This document shows positions 8,985-21,756 of a DNA stretch of 64,000 bases, piece after piece. Both the position numbers and the translations under genes were made by a program. The notes below the pieces were generated by a model, which ran no database searches, had not been told where the DNA came from, and saw only the letters and a list, made by a program, of their open reading frames with translations. Origin of the DNA: Chryseobacterium gleum. Its GTDB lineage: Bacteria > Bacteroidota > Bacteroidia > Flavobacteriales > Schleiferiaceae. How positions within the stretch are numbered: position 1 is the stretch's first letter; each line of letters opens with the position of its first letter. The stretch is from contig CAMCXO010000001.1 in the NCBI GenBank assembly GCA_945883565.1, forward strand, positions 146,421 to 210,420. The letters run 5' to 3'.

Positions 8985-9612
8985 TCATTTAGAATTAGTA
9001 AGAAAGTACTTTCATTATTCTGGAAACAAATATATCGAAAAGCTTGAGCAATTTTCGGAAATCCTAACTATAACAAATGAATCAATAAATTTAATTTCCA
9101 GAAAAGACATAGTCAATTTGGAAGTTAATCATATTCTCCACAGTTTGGCTATATTAAAATTAGTGACCTTTAAAAAGAATGCCAAAGTGCTTGATGTAGG
9201 TACTGGTGGCGGACTTCCGGGATTACCACTGGCAATAATGAATCCAAACACAGAATTCATGCTTATTGATAGAATTGGAAAGAAAATAAAAGCTGTTGAA
9301 AATATTGTTAAGCAATTAGAGCTGAAAAATGTAGAATGTGCCCAAATTCAAGCGATTGAAGTTAAAGGAAAGTTTGATTTTATAGTTAGTAGGGCGGTTA
9401 CACGCTTGCCTGAATTTGTTTCTTGGATTGAAAATAAAATTGAAAAGAGATCAAATCATAGTCTCCAGAATGGAGTTTTATATTTAAAGGGAGGTGAATT
9501 GAGTGAAGAGTTGTTTGAAATTAAATGGGATCACAGAGTTTTTGGTATAAATCAGTTTTTCGAAGAATCTTATTTCGAAACTAAGAATATTGTTCACCTA
9601 TTTAAACAATAA
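8971..9612 (+). CDS. rsmG: 16S rRNA (guanine-527-N7) methyltransferase
   Basis: Methylates N7 of G527 in the 530 loop of 16S rRNA using S-adenosylmethionine. The SAM-binding loop LDVGTGGGLPGLPLAI and the family segment FDFIVSRAVTRLPEF identify it. The length of 213 aa is typical of GidB/RsmG. The start overlaps the end of the glycosyltransferase gene, implying co-transcription. Loss of RsmG function is a known cause of low-level streptomycin resistance in other bacteria. Confidence 0.95.
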   Translation: MTNGNHLELVRKYFHYSGNKYIEKLEQFSEILTITNESINLISRKDIVNLEVNHILHSLAILKLVTFKKNAKVLDVGTGGGLPGLPLAIMNPNTEFMLIDRIGKKIKAVENIVKQLELKNVECAQIQAIEVKGKFDFIVSRAVTRLPEFVSWIENKIEKRSNHSLQNGVLYLKGGELSEELFEIKWDHRVFGINQFFEESYFETKNIVHLFKQ

Positions 9613-9750
9613 TGACAGACTTTTAGGGTGGAGATTTTTATGGTTAACATAATATAAATTATCAGAAAAAATTAACGTTGATTTAACCTAATGAAAATCA
9701 TAAATATTATCCCTTGGCTCTTAATTTCACTTTGTTAAAAACAAATTACT

Positions 9751-12613
<2,863 letters not shown>

Positions 12614-12700
12614 AAAACACAATGTCGCTTGCCCTTTGAAGACACCTAGCCCTATGCTCCTGAAGTGGTTAGAGGCACTTGTAGCATTAAAAGGGGTTCA

Positions 12701-12802
12701 CATTGCAATTGCTTTCAAAGGCTTGTAATATCTATGAACTCGTTTGTTGCTTTCACATCACGCCCCCATTGCAATTGCTTTCAAAGGCTGGTAATATCTA
12801 TG
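12701..12802. CRISPR. Two-repeat CRISPR-like unit without cas genes
   Basis: Two 36-bp direct repeats, 12701-12736 and 12767-12802, differ at one base (T versus G at repeat position 24) and enclose a 30-bp unique segment at 12737-12766. A 36/30 geometry is that of type II CRISPR arrays. The repeat core GCTTTCAAA and the later TATCTATG resemble, from memory, type II-C repeats of Bacteroides. The first copy is also bracketed by GTTCA and TGAAC. The second copy ends exactly where the rpe stop codon begins. No cas gene is in the window, so this is either an orphan or remnant array or a two-copy intergenic repeat. Confidence 0.5.
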
Positions 12803-13453
12803 TCACTTCAATAATTTTAATGCAGAAATCATTTCTATTGGACTTTCAGAGCCAAAAACAGTATTTCCCGCAACTAAAATATCAGCACCGACATTAATTA
12901 ATTTTCCTGCATTGCTAAGAGAAACTCCACCATCAATTTCTATAAGGGCAGAGCTATTGTTTTTAATAATTAGTTCTTTCAAGCGGTCTACTCTTTTGTA
13001 TGTTCTTTCTATAAACTTTTGACCACCAAAACCTGGATTAACCGACATCAAGCAAACAACGTCACAAATTTCCAAAACATCTTCAAGTAAATCTACCGAA
13101 GTATGCGGATTAATAGCCACACCAGCCTTCATTTCCGATTTTTTTATGGCTTCAACGGTTCTATGTAAATGCGTCGAGGCCTCATAGTGAACGCTCAAAA
13201 CATTGGCTCCCACGCTTTTAAAAGCGTCTATATAACGCTCAGGCTGAACAATCATTAAATGAACATCAAACACCTTTTGAGTTAACGGTCTCAATGCCTG
13301 AATTATAGGTAACCCAAAACTAATATTTGGAACAAAAACCCCGTCCATAATATCTAAATGAAACCAATCAGCCTCACTTTTATTCAATAACTCAGCAACC
13401 TCATGCAGTCGTGCAAAGTCAGCTGATAACAGAGAAGGTGCAATTATGGCCAT
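12803..13453 (-). CDS. rpe: Ribulose-phosphate 3-epimerase
   Basis: Interconverts ribulose-5-phosphate and xylulose-5-phosphate in the pentose phosphate pathway. The TIM-barrel motifs are all present: APSLLSADFARL at the start, HLDIMDGVFVPN (metal-binding His and Asp), VCLMSVNPGFGGQKF and EIDGGVS. The length of 216 aa is standard. The gene is transcribed with rpoD lying 33 bp upstream. Its stop codon directly abuts the CRISPR-like repeat. Confidence 0.96.
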   Translation of the reverse strand: MAIIAPSLLSADFARLHEVAELLNKSEADWFHLDIMDGVFVPNISFGLPIIQALRPLTQKVFDVHLMIVQPERYIDAFKSVGANVLSVHYEASTHLHRTVEAIKKSEMKAGVAINPHTSVDLLEDVLEICDVVCLMSVNPGFGGQKFIERTYKRVDRLKELIIKNNSSALIEIDGGVSLSNAGKLINVGADILVAGNTVFGSESPIEMISALKLLK

Positions 13454-13486
13454 ATAGATTTAAAATGAGCCAAAGCTCCAGAATGA

Positions 13487-14350
13487 TTAACCTAAATACG
13501 ATTTTAATATTTTGCTTCGAGAAGTATGCTTCAATCTGCGAATGGCCTTTTCTTTAATTTGTCGAACCCTCTCGCGAGTTAAGTCAAACTTTTCCCCTAT
13601 TTCTTCCAATGTCATGGGATGCTGTCCATTTAAACCAAAATACAGTCGAATTACATCTCCTTCTCGAGGAGTTAATGTAGCTAAGGACCTTTCAATTTCA
13701 GTACGAAGTGAATCGTGCATTAAGGTCTCGTCCGGGTTTGGGCTATCTCCCAAATTTAAAACATCGTAGAGATTTGAATCTTCCCCTTCTACCAGTGGAG
13801 CATCCATAGATACATGACGCCCCGAATTTCGCATGCTTTCTTTAACATCATTTTCCCCCATCTCCAACACAGTGGCTATTTCTTCAGCTGAAGGCGCCCG
13901 CTCATGTTCTTGTTCAAGGGCAGCGTAAGCTTTATTAATTTTATTAATAGAGCCGATTTTGTTTAAAGGAAGACGCACAATTCGTGACTGTTCAGCCAAG
14001 GCTTGAAGTATGCTTTGGCGAATCCACCAGACAGCATAAGATATAAATTTAAAGCCGCGTGTTTCGTCGAAACGCTGTGCTGCCTTTATCAATCCCAAGT
14101 TGCCCTCATTTATCAAATCCGGCAATGTAAGACCTTGGTTTTGATATTGTTTTGCTACCGACACAACAAATCGCAGATTGGCCTTGGTCAGCTTTTCAAG
14201 AGCTCTTTGATCACCAGCTTTTATGCGTTGAGCCAATTCAACTTCTTCTTCGGCTGTAATAAGTTCTACTTTGCCAATCTCCTGCAGGTATTTATCCAAC
14301 GAAGCAGTTTCACGATTGGTAACCTGTTTGGTGATTTTTAACTGTCTCAT
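13487..14350 (-). CDS. rpoD: Primary sigma factor RpoD, short Bacteroidota form
   Basis: Housekeeping sigma-70 that directs RNA polymerase to the unusual -33/-7 promoters of the phylum. At 287 aa it lacks region 1.1 and the long non-conserved region. Region 1.2 ([22 protein letters not shown]), region 2 ([41 protein letters not shown]), region 3 and region 4 with the helix-turn-helix ([18 protein letters not shown]) are intact. The size is normal for Bacteroidota, where regions 2 and 4 read TAnnTTTG and TTG. Confidence 0.95.
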   Translation of the reverse strand: MRQLKITKQVTNRETASLDKYLQEIGKVELITAEEEVELAQRIKAGDQRALEKLTKANLRFVVSVAKQYQNQGLTLPDLINEGNLGLIKAAQRFDETRGFKFISYAVWWIRQSILQALAEQSRIVRLPLNKIGSINKINKAYAALEQEHERAPSAEEIATVLEMGENDVKESMRNSGRHVSMDAPLVEGEDSNLYDVLNLGDSPNPDETLMHDSLRTEIERSLATLTPREGDVIRLYFGLNGQHPMTLEEIGEKFDLTRERVRQIKEKAIRRLKHTSRSKILKSYLG

Positions 14351-14407
14351 GTATTTGTAACGAATGTCGGTTTAAAAAGTGCGAAAAACAAGATTAGCCA
14401 AATTAAC

Positions 14408-16528
14408 CTAAGGTTTTGGCAAAAGGGCTTTTCTAGAGAGTTTTAACTTCCCTCTGTCGTCTTTACCAATTAGTTTCACTTCAATTACATCACCTTCTTT
14501 GAGAACTTCTTCCACGTTATCCAATCTTCTCCATTCTATCTCACTTATGTGAAGAAGCCCGTCTGTTCCCTTAGCAATTTCTACAAATGCTCCATAAGGC
14601 TGAATACTCCTAACTTTACCTTGATATGTAGCACCAACTTCGGGTACGAATACAATGGCTTTTATTGCAGCTTCTGCCTTTTCCATTGATTCTCCGTTAT
14701 TTGTCATGATTTCTACTATTCCCTCATCTCCTACTTCTTCGATCGTTATAGTAGCACCTGTTTCTGCTTGAATGCCTTGAATTATTTTACCTCCAGGCCC
14801 AATTATGGCACCAATAAATTCTTTTGGAACCCTCATTACTACCATTCTAGGTGCATGGGGTTTCAATTCAGCTCTCGGCTCAGAGATGGTTTCGAGCATT
14901 TTATCTAAAATATGAAGACGACCGGCTTTAGCCTGCATTAAGGCTTTCTCCAAGATTTCAAAACTCAATCCACCTATTTTAATATCCATTTGACAAGCTG
15001 TGATACCGTCGCGTGTACCACATACCTTGAAATCCATATCTCCCAAGTGGTCTTCATCTCCCAAAATGTCGCTCAGAATGGCAAATTTACCCGAACTGGA
15101 ATCGGTAATTAAGCCCATTGCAATTCCTGATACCGGCTTAAGTATTTGAACGCCTGCATCCATCAAAGCCAAAGTTCCAGCGCATACAGTAGCCATGGAA
15201 GATGACCCGTTCGATTCCAGAATGTCTGAAACTATTCTAATAACATAAGGATTATCTTTTGGAATAACGGATTCTAGCGCCCTTTGAGCCAAATTGCCGT
15301 GTCCAATTTCTCGGCGGCTAGTACCTCTAATCGGTTTCGCTTCACCTGTGCTAAACGGCGGGAAATTATAATGTAGATAAAAACGTTCAGCTCCTTGGAA
15401 AGTAGCCATATCAATTCTATTTTCATCCAATTTCGATCCCAAGGTTACAGTAGTAAGCGACTGGGTTTCTCCTCTGGTAAATACCGCAGAGCCATGAGCA
15501 CCTGGCAAATAGTCTACTTCTGACCAAATTGACCTTATATCAGTCGTGGTGCGCCCATCTAGTCGAACCCCTTCATTGAGTATCATATTGCGCATAGCAT
15601 TGTACTCAACCTCACTAAAATAAGCACTAAAAAAAAGACTGTTTCCAGCTAAAACTTCATCTGGCAAAGAAGCTGCAAATAACTCTCTTACTGCTTTAAA
15701 TGCCTCTGATCTTTGTCTTTTTGGCAAACCACTTTTGGCAATCTCATAGATTTTCTCATAAGCAAATTCACTAATGGCATTTCGCAACTCTTCGTTGTGG
15801 GTTTCGTGACTATAAGTACGTTTTGAACTTGTTTTTTCAATTTTTGATGCAAGCTCCAATTGTGATGAAACCATTAATTTTATGGCCTCATGCCCTACCT
15901 TTATCGCAAGCAACATATCTTGCTCTGAAACCTCTTTCATTTCTCCCTCAACCATCACAATACTATCGGCAGTTCCGCCAACCATAATGTCAAGATCGGC
16001 TTTTTCCAAGTCTTGAATGCTTGGTTGAACCAAATACTCACCGTTAACACGTGCTACCCTAACTTCACCCATTGGTCCATTAAATGGGATATCCGAGACC
16101 GCTATAGCTGCAGAAGCTGCCAAACCCGCCAAAGAGTCTGCGTCATTTTGATGGTCATATGAAATTAAGTTAATAATAACTTGAGTCTCTGCATGATAGT
16201 CTTCAGGGAAAAGTGGCCTCAAGACACGGTCAACCAAGCGCATTACCAAAATCTCTTCATCATACGGCCTTCCCTCCCTTTTCAAAAAACCTCCCGGAAA
16301 ACGACCTGTAGCTGCAAATTTCTCGCGATATTCAACTGTCAGAGGTAAGAAGTCTATGCCCTCTTTTGCTTCATAATTTGATACAACGGTAGCCAAAAGC
16401 ATGGTTCCGCCCATTCTTACAACAACTGAACCTTGCGCTTGTCGGGCAAGTTTTCCTGTTTCAATGGTGATAATTCGCCCATCATTCAATTTTATTTCTT
16501 GAGAAATGGGAGTTGGAATGTTTTGCAA
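14408..16528 (-). CDS. pnp: Polynucleotide phosphorylase
   Basis: Phosphorolytic 3'-5' exoribonuclease of mRNA decay. Two RNase PH-like domains are visible, with [12 protein letters not shown] in the first and the catalytic region of the second around [11 protein letters not shown] and [10 protein letters not shown]. They are followed by a KH domain ([13 protein letters not shown]) and an S1 domain ([17 protein letters not shown]). The length of 706 aa is typical. It lies downstream of rpsO in the same direction, the classic rpsO-pnp order, but a strong terminator separates the two. Confidence 0.97.
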   Translation of the reverse strand: MQNIPTPISQEIKLNDGRIITIETGKLARQAQGSVVVRMGGTMLLATVVSNYEAKEGIDFLPLTVEYREKFAATGRFPGGFLKREGRPYDEEILVMRLVDRVLRPLFPEDYHAETQVIINLISYDHQNDADSLAGLAASAAIAVSDIPFNGPMGEVRVARVNGEYLVQPSIQDLEKADLDIMVGGTADSIVMVEGEMKEVSEQDMLLAIKVGHEAIKLMVSSQLELASKIEKTSSKRTYSHETHNEELRNAISEFAYEKIYEIAKSGLPKRQRSEAFKAVRELFAASLPDEVLAGNSLFFSAYFSEVEYNAMRNMILNEGVRLDGRTTTDIRSIWSEVDYLPGAHGSAVFTRGETQSLTTVTLGSKLDENRIDMATFQGAERFYLHYNFPPFSTGEAKPIRGTSRREIGHGNLAQRALESVIPKDNPYVIRIVSDILESNGSSSMATVCAGTLALMDAGVQILKPVSGIAMGLITDSSSGKFAILSDILGDEDHLGDMDFKVCGTRDGITACQMDIKIGGLSFEILEKALMQAKAGRLHILDKMLETISEPRAELKPHAPRMVVMRVPKEFIGAIIGPGGKIIQGIQAETGATITIEEVGDEGIVEIMTNNGESMEKAEAAIKAIVFVPEVGATYQGKVRSIQPYGAFVEIAKGTDGLLHISEIEWRRLDNVEEVLKEGDVIEVKLIGKDDRGKLKLSRKALLPKP

Positions 16529-16562
16529 GGAAGATTTTTTTTACAAGTTCAACTATAACGCG

Positions 16563-16593
16563 AAAAAAGGCAATGTTTAACATTGCCTTTTTT
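16563..16593 (-). terminator. Terminator after rpsO
   Basis: Inverted repeat GGCAATG / CATTGCC with a TTTAA loop, extended by A6 and T6 so that it reads as a terminator on either strand. It lies between the rpsO stop and the pnp start, so it may attenuate read-through into pnp. Confidence 0.8.
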
Positions 16594-16611
16594 CATTTTA
16601 ATAACGACTAA

Positions 16612-16881
16612 TTACTTTCTCAAGTTTAGTTTCTCAAGAATAGCGCGATATCTTTCAATATCATTCTCTTTCAGATAGGCTAAAAGCTTTTTACGCTTTC
16701 CAACTAAGTTAACCAATGCCTTTTCTGTTCCAAAGTCTTTGCGATTGCGCTGCAAATGCTCGGTTAAATGGTTGATGCGATAAGTAAACAAGGCAATTTG
16801 TCCTTCTGGCGAGCCCGTGTCTACATCTGACTTTCCGTAAGTCGCGAAGATTTCTTTCTTCTTTTCGGTGTTTAGATACAT
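16612..16881 (-). CDS. rpsO: Ribosomal protein S15
   Basis: Binds the central domain of 16S rRNA early in 30S assembly. The 89-aa protein has the signature region DVGSPEGQIALFTYRI-like (DTGSPEGQIALFTYRI), then HLQRNRKDFGTEKALVNL and the C-terminal KRKKLLAYLK. The start is the ATG at 16881, about 46 nt downstream of a TATCTTTG octamer. That leader could be a site for the autogenous control known for S15 in other bacteria (inference). Confidence 0.96.
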   Translation of the reverse strand: MYLNTEKKKEIFATYGKSDVDTGSPEGQIALFTYRINHLTEHLQRNRKDFGTEKALVNLVGKRKKLLAYLKENDIERYRAILEKLNLRK

Positions 16882-16927
16882 TCCAAAATCTGTTTAGATC
16901 GTTGTTATGTTGAAAAATTTCAAGCCG

Positions 16928-16935
16928 CAAAGATA
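16928..16935 (-). promoter_or_regulatory. -7-like element TATCTTTG for rpsO
   Basis: Exact match to TAnnTTTG on the minus strand, between the accD stop and the rpsO start. It implies a 5' leader of about 40 nt. No obvious -33 TTG is found at the usual spacing. Confidence 0.45.
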
Positions 16936-16941
16936 ACTTTT

Positions 16942-17814
16942 TTATTGACTTTTTTGCTTGTTTTTATTTTGATCATATGTGCATTTTAGAAAAAAATCTA
17001 TTTTATCTTTTAATTCTTTTCGTTCCGATATTAAATCTAAAAACCCATGTTCCAATACAAATTCTGAAGTTTGAAAACCTTCAGGCAAATCTTTCCCAAT
17101 GGTTTCTTTAACTACCCTTGGCCCAGCAAAGCCAATCAAAGCACCAGGTTCGGCTATATTGATATCTCCTAACATGGCATAGCTGGCTGTAACACCGCCA
17201 GTGGTTGGATCTGTCAATATTGAAATATATGGCAAGCCTGCTTTCGAAAGTAGTGCCAATTGGGAGGATGTTTTTGCCAATTGCATTAGTGAAAAGGCTG
17301 CTTCTTGCATTCTGGCACCTCCCGACTTTGAAATCATAATGAAGGGTGTGTAATGTTTTATGGCATTTTGTATGGCTCGACTGATTTTCTCACCTACTAC
17401 CGAGCCCATTGAACCACCAATGAAATTAAAGTTCATTGCCGCAATAGTTACAAGCTTTCCATTTAAATGACCAAAACCACTGCTTACCGCGTCATTAATT
17501 CCTGTTTTCTTAACCGTTTGCTCGTATCTTTCCTTATATTTCTTAGTATCTTCAAAATTCAATGGATCTTTCGACCGCATTTTTGAATCCAGCTCTTCAT
17601 ATTGTCCTCCATCAAACAAAAAACTGAAATATTCCGAAGCATTTATTCTATCATGGTAACCACATGTATTGCACACCCATAAATTGTGCATATGGTCTTC
17701 TTCACTAATAATAACCTTACATTTAGGACATTTATGCCAAAGGCCTTCCGGGGTTTCTTTTTTATCCTTAGTATCGGTTGTTATTCCTTCTTTATTCCGT
17801 TTGAACCATCCCAT
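16942..17814 (-). CDS. accD: Acetyl-CoA carboxylase carboxyltransferase subunit beta
   Basis: Partner of AccA in the carboxyltransferase of fatty acid synthesis. The N-terminal zinc ribbon is intact, with CPKC and CNTC separated by 17 residues. The crotonase-fold core has [12 protein letters not shown] and the family stretch [12 protein letters not shown]. The length of 290 aa is normal. It lies downstream of the class I aldolase gene with a 76-bp gap that holds a perfect 13-bp inverted repeat. Confidence 0.96.
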   Translation of the reverse strand: MGWFKRNKEGITTDTKDKKETPEGLWHKCPKCKVIISEEDHMHNLWVCNTCGYHDRINASEYFSFLFDGGQYEELDSKMRSKDPLNFEDTKKYKERYEQTVKKTGINDAVSSGFGHLNGKLVTIAAMNFNFIGGSMGSVVGEKISRAIQNAIKHYTPFIMISKSGGARMQEAAFSLMQLAKTSSQLALLSKAGLPYISILTDPTTGGVTASYAMLGDINIAEPGALIGFAGPRVVKETIGKDLPEGFQTSEFVLEHGFLDLISERKELKDKIDFFLKCTYDQNKNKQKSQ

Positions 17815-17836
17815 GTCTTAGGTATTTAGTGTACAA

Positions 17837-17864
17837 AGGGGTGGGTTTCTTGAAACCCACCCCT
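17837..17864. other. Perfect 13-bp inverted repeat between fba and accD
   Basis: AGGGGTGGGTTTC and GAAACCCACCCCT are separated by TT only. On the minus strand the hairpin follows the aldolase stop by 26 nt and precedes the accD start by 22 nt. Only two T follow it on that strand, so it is a poor intrinsic terminator; it may act as a weak terminator, an mRNA stabiliser or a processing site. Confidence 0.6.
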
Positions 17865-17890
17865 CAATTCAAAAGTATGTCAATAAATCT

Positions 17891-18964
17891 TTATGCTATG
17901 GTTACACTTGCATCGAGATAGACGTTCTGAATAGCATTTAACAATTCAACGCCATCTTTCATTGACTTTTGGAATGCTTTTCTTCCGGAAATCAAGCCTT
18001 GACCTCCAGCTCTTTTGTTGATAACAGCCGTACGCACTGCGTCAGCCAAATCAGAATCACCTTTTGATTCACCTCCTGAATTAATAAGTCCGGCTCGGCC
18101 CATGTAGTTATTCGCAATTTGATAACGCGTTAAGTCTATTGGATGATCGGAACTTAACTGCGTGTACATTTCCTCGCGAAGCTTTCCATAACTGCTGTTA
18201 CCGCTGTTCAAAGCTTTGTACCCCCCATTATTTGTTGGAAGTTTTTGCTTAATTATGTCAGCTTGAATGGTAACACCTAAATGGTTTGCTTGGCCGGTTA
18301 AATCAGCAGAAGTGTGATAGTCTTTTCCGTTAATCTTAAATTGATTGTTCCGTATATAACACCATAAAATGGTTGCCATACCTAACTCATGGGCATATTC
18401 GAAGGCTTCTGCCACTTCTATAATTTGACGACTAGATTCGTCAGATCCAAAATAAATGGTTGCTCCAATGGCCTTAGCTCCCATATTCCATGCTGCCTCA
18501 ACACTACCAAACATAATTTGATCGAACTTATTAGGATATGTTAAAAGTTCATTATGATTTATTTTGACCACAAAAGGAATTTTATGGGCAAATTTTCTTG
18601 AAACGCTTGCCAAAACACCAAAAGTGCTCGCCACAGCATTACATCCACCTTCAATTGCCAATTCAACTATTCTCTCAGGGTCGAAATAAATTGGATTTGG
18701 AGCGAAGGATGCACCCGCACTATGTTCAATTCCCTGATCTACAGGTAAAATTGAAAGGTATCCGGTTCCACCTAAGCGACCAGTATTATACAAGTCGTGT
18801 AAGCTGTTTAGAACTGGATTGGAACGATTACTTTGTAAAAAAATACGATCAACAAAATCCGGACCCGGCAAATGCAACATACTTCTGTCTATGGTTTTAC
18901 ATTGGTGATTTAGCAACAATTCGGCTTCTTCACCCAACATGGCCGCAATATTGTTATGGCTCAT
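17891..18964 (-). CDS. fbaB: Class I fructose-bisphosphate aldolase (DhnA/FbaB type)
   Basis: Cleaves fructose-1,6-bisphosphate through a Schiff-base lysine; this is the metal-independent archaeal-type class. Family segments seen are [38 protein letters not shown] and GGESKGDSD. The length of 357 aa fits the DhnA-type group of Bacteroidota. The gene begins at the ATG at 18964, about 28 nt after a TATATTCG octamer. I am confident of the family; the lysine that forms the Schiff base was not assigned with certainty. Confidence 0.92.
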   Translation of the reverse strand: MSHNNIAAMLGEEAELLLNHQCKTIDRSMLHLPGPDFVDRIFLQSNRSNPVLNSLHDLYNTGRLGGTGYLSILPVDQGIEHSAGASFAPNPIYFDPERIVELAIEGGCNAVASTFGVLASVSRKFAHKIPFVVKINHNELLTYPNKFDQIMFGSVEAAWNMGAKAIGATIYFGSDESSRQIIEVAEAFEYAHELGMATILWCYIRNNQFKINGKDYHTSADLTGQANHLGVTIQADIIKQKLPTNNGGYKALNSGNSSYGKLREEMYTQLSSDHPIDLTRYQIANNYMGRAGLINSGGESKGDSDLADAVRTAVINKRAGGQGLISGRKAFQKSMKDGVELLNAIQNVYLDASVTIA

Positions 18965-19309
18965 TTTTCTGATTTTTTTATGGTTTAATGGGCGAATATA
19001 ATGCTTAGCACATTACTTGTTTAACTAATTGGTGTCTTTTTATCAAATATCTGTCTAATTTTAATTAGCATATAATGACATATTTAGCAATTGAACTAAT
19101 CAAGCCCACAACAATTTCTCTGAAAAGAAGATTTTGCGCGATACAAATTCAAAATGACTAACTTAACTTTTGAACCACCTCATTAATAAAGGCTTTTTAT
19201 CTTTTTTCAGGTAAAATCAGTTAAAACAGCCATAATTTGGCATTCAAAATTCATATTAAAAAAACTCAGAACAATTTTGCATTCTTTGTGTCTTCTTAAA
19301 AAAAACAGC
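18965..19309. other. AT-rich divergent intergenic region
   Basis: This 345-bp gap between the divergent aldolase and TonB-type receptor genes holds no open frame of note. It contains the minus-strand TATATTCG octamer at 18993-19000 and a small palindrome CTAATTTTAATTAG at 19055-19068. For the receptor gene I find only imperfect promoter matches. Confidence 0.6.
18993..19000 (-). promoter_or_regulatory. -7-like element TATATTCG for fbaB
   Basis: Matches TAnnTT(T/C)G and lies 28 nt before the aldolase start. The call is by motif and position only. Confidence 0.4.
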
Positions 19310-21697
19310 ATGTCCCCCCTACCCTTACTTAAAAAATTGGTTCTATTAGTCTTTTTCTTTAATGGTTTTCAGGCTGTTAGTCAAAATGGTCGAATTGAAG
19401 GTAGGATTACTGACGAGGTTACGAATGAAGGCTTAGCTCTTGCTTTAGTAAAGCTTCAAGGATTGGAAAGAACAGCGGTTGCAGATCTAGATGGCTTTTA
19501 TTTTTTAGAGAACTTAAAACCAGGGCTATATAATATTGAAATTACCTTATTGGGTTATGAGCCTCGAACATTTTTCGAAATTCAAGTTAGCCAGAATAAG
19601 CCTGCTAAAGTGGATGTTAAATTGAACGCCTCTAATTTTAAACTTAACGAAGTGGTAGTGAGTGCTCAACAGCGCTTTGACAGAAACCCAGAGAGCCCTG
19701 TTTCGCTGCAAAATATCGGAATTAATGAGATACAGCGTAATCCTGGAGGAAATCAAGATATTTCAAGAGTTATTCAAAGCCTGCCAGGGGTAGCCTCAAC
19801 TGCCAGTTTCAGAAACGATTTAATAATTAGAGGTGGTGCTCCGAACGAAAACCGATTTTATTTGGATGGCATTGAAATTCCGGCCATAAATCACTTTGCC
19901 ACTCAGGGTTCGAGTGGTGGACCCGTAGGAATGATTAATGTGAATTTTATCAGAGAAGTGGATTTATATACGGGTGCATTTCCTGTAGAACGCGGAAATA
20001 CCTTGAGTTCGGTAATGGAAATTAAACTTCGGGATGGTCGCACCGATAGAATTGGTTTTTTAGGACAGGTTGGAGCCAGTGATATCGGCATTACCCTCGA
20101 TGGCCCGTTAAGTAAAAAAACCACTTTTATAGCCTCAGCAAGACGTTCGTACTTGCAGTTCTTGTTTAGTGCCTTAGGCCTTCCTTTTTTGCCCACTTAC
20201 AACGATTTTCAATTTAAGATAAAGTACAATATGGCTCCTAAACATCAAATAACATTGATAGGCCTAGGTGCGATAGATAATTTTGCATTGAATCTTGAAG
20301 CGAACGAGACCGAAGAACAACGCTACTTGCTTAATTTTCTAGATGTAAATGAGCAATGGAACTATTCGGTAGGTGCCAAATACACATACTTTGGAAAAAA
20401 AAGCTTCACAAATGTTGTTTTAAGTAGATTTATGTTGAACAATTCAGCTTATAAATTTGAGGACAATGACCCTTCTAAAACCCAATTACTCGATTATGAC
20501 TCACGTGAAATAGAAAATAAGGTGAGAGTTGAAAATTTTTATCGAAACAATGGGTGGCGTTTAACCAATGGGCTTGGCTTTGAAGAAATAAAGTACCAAA
20601 CCGATGAAACTGATTTAAGAGTACCGGTTGGTAGTCCTTCTCGAGAATACTACACTTTTCTTAATCTTTACCGATATAGCTTATTTAGTCAAGCAACCAA
20701 GAGCTTGTTAAATTCTAGACTTAATTTATCTGCCGGTTTTAGAATGGATGGTTTGAACTTCAATTCGAACACTTCGAATATTTTAAATCAATTTTCGCCC
20801 AGAATTTCAGCAAATTATAACATCAACGAAATATGGAGTTTAAATGCAAACTGGGGAGTTTATTATCAACTCCCCCCTTACACTCTTCTAGGTTTTCGCG
20901 ATTTGAATAACCAACTAGTAAATCAAAACACAACTTATATCCAATCAATACATTATGTTTTAGGTAGTAGTATTTTTTTCCCTTTCAACGCCAAGCTGAG
21001 TATTGAAGGTTTTTACAAGGATTATAATAACTATCCTTTTTTACTCAATGACAGTATAAGTTTAGCCAATTTAGGCGGAGATTTCGGGGTAATTGGAAAT
21101 GCACCGAGCAGCTCTGTAAGTAATGGAAGAGCTTATGGTATGGAAGTAACGTATCAGCAAAAGCTTTTTAAAGGCTATTTTGGAATTCTAGCAATAACTT
21201 TAGTTAGAAGTGAATTTGAAGATAAAAATGGGCAACTCGTACCTACTTCTTGGGATAACGGCCTCATTGTAACAGCAACAGCAGGAAAAAAATTTGGGAA
21301 GAATTGGGAATTTGGATTCCAATATCAGTTTTTGGGTGGAGCACCATTTACTCCTTTTGATATTCAGGCCAGTGCATTAAGAAGTAATTGGGACAGACGT
21401 GGATTTGGAGTGGTGGATTTTAATCGTTTAAACACAGAGCGATTTGGTTCATTTAATCGATTAAATATGCGCATAGACAAAAAATGGTATTTTACAAATT
21501 GGAGTTTAAACATGTATTTCGATATTCAAAATGCCTTAGCCCAACAAGTTGCAGGCGCCCCTTTTGTTGATGTGCAAAGAGATGATATAGGTAATCCTAT
21601 TGTAGATCCCAATGATAATTCACGATATCTAACGCGAACACTTGAAAATTTAACCGGAACAGCTATTCCTTCAATTGGCTTGATTCTAGAGATTTGA
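19310..21697 (+). CDS. TonB-dependent receptor with CarboxypepD_reg-like domain
   Basis: Outer-membrane gated channel. From the ATG at 19310 a signal peptide of about 25 residues ends in FQAVSQ. A carboxypeptidase-regulatory-like domain (about 28-110, GRITDEVTNEGLALALVKL) follows, then a plug domain (NPGGNQDISRVIQSLPGV, RGGAPNENRFYLDGIEIP) and a beta-barrel that ends in IPSIGLILEI. The total of 795 aa is usual. A TTG at 19277 would add 11 residues before the signal peptide and is less likely. No SusD partner is next to it, so a glycan substrate is not indicated; the ligand is unknown. Confidence 0.88.
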   Translation: MSPLPLLKKLVLLVFFFNGFQAVSQNGRIEGRITDEVTNEGLALALVKLQGLERTAVADLDGFYFLENLKPGLYNIEITLLGYEPRTFFEIQVSQNKPAKVDVKLNASNFKLNEVVVSAQQRFDRNPESPVSLQNIGINEIQRNPGGNQDISRVIQSLPGVASTASFRNDLIIRGGAPNENRFYLDGIEIPAINHFATQGSSGGPVGMINVNFIREVDLYTGAFPVERGNTLSSVMEIKLRDGRTDRIGFLGQVGASDIGITLDGPLSKKTTFIASARRSYLQFLFSALGLPFLPTYNDFQFKIKYNMAPKHQITLIGLGAIDNFALNLEANETEEQRYLLNFLDVNEQWNYSVGAKYTYFGKKSFTNVVLSRFMLNNSAYKFEDNDPSKTQLLDYDSREIENKVRVENFYRNNGWRLTNGLGFEEIKYQTDETDLRVPVGSPSREYYTFLNLYRYSLFSQATKSLLNSRLNLSAGFRMDGLNFNSNTSNILNQFSPRISANYNINEIWSLNANWGVYYQLPPYTLLGFRDLNNQLVNQNTTYIQSIHYVLGSSIFFPFNAKLSIEGFYKDYNNYPFLLNDSISLANLGGDFGVIGNAPSSSVSNGRAYGMEVTYQQKLFKGYFGILAITLVRSEFEDKNGQLVPTSWDNGLIVTATAGKKFGKNWEFGFQYQFLGGAPFTPFDIQASALRSNWDRRGFGVVDFNRLNTERFGSFNRLNMRIDKKWYFTNWSLNMYFDIQNALAQQVAGAPFVDVQRDDIGNPIVDPNDNSRYLTRTLENLTGTAIPSIGLILEI

Positions 21698-21756
21698 ATC
21701 AATAAAAGCTTAAAATTTTCAGTTCTCCCTAATGCTTAACCATTCCTTATTTTCAT

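Noticed and set aside
12614..12700. Further CRISPR repeats or a leader upstream of the repeat pair
   Set aside because: At the expected 66-bp step to the left (around 12635) there is no similarity to the repeat, and no clearly AT-rich leader is seen.
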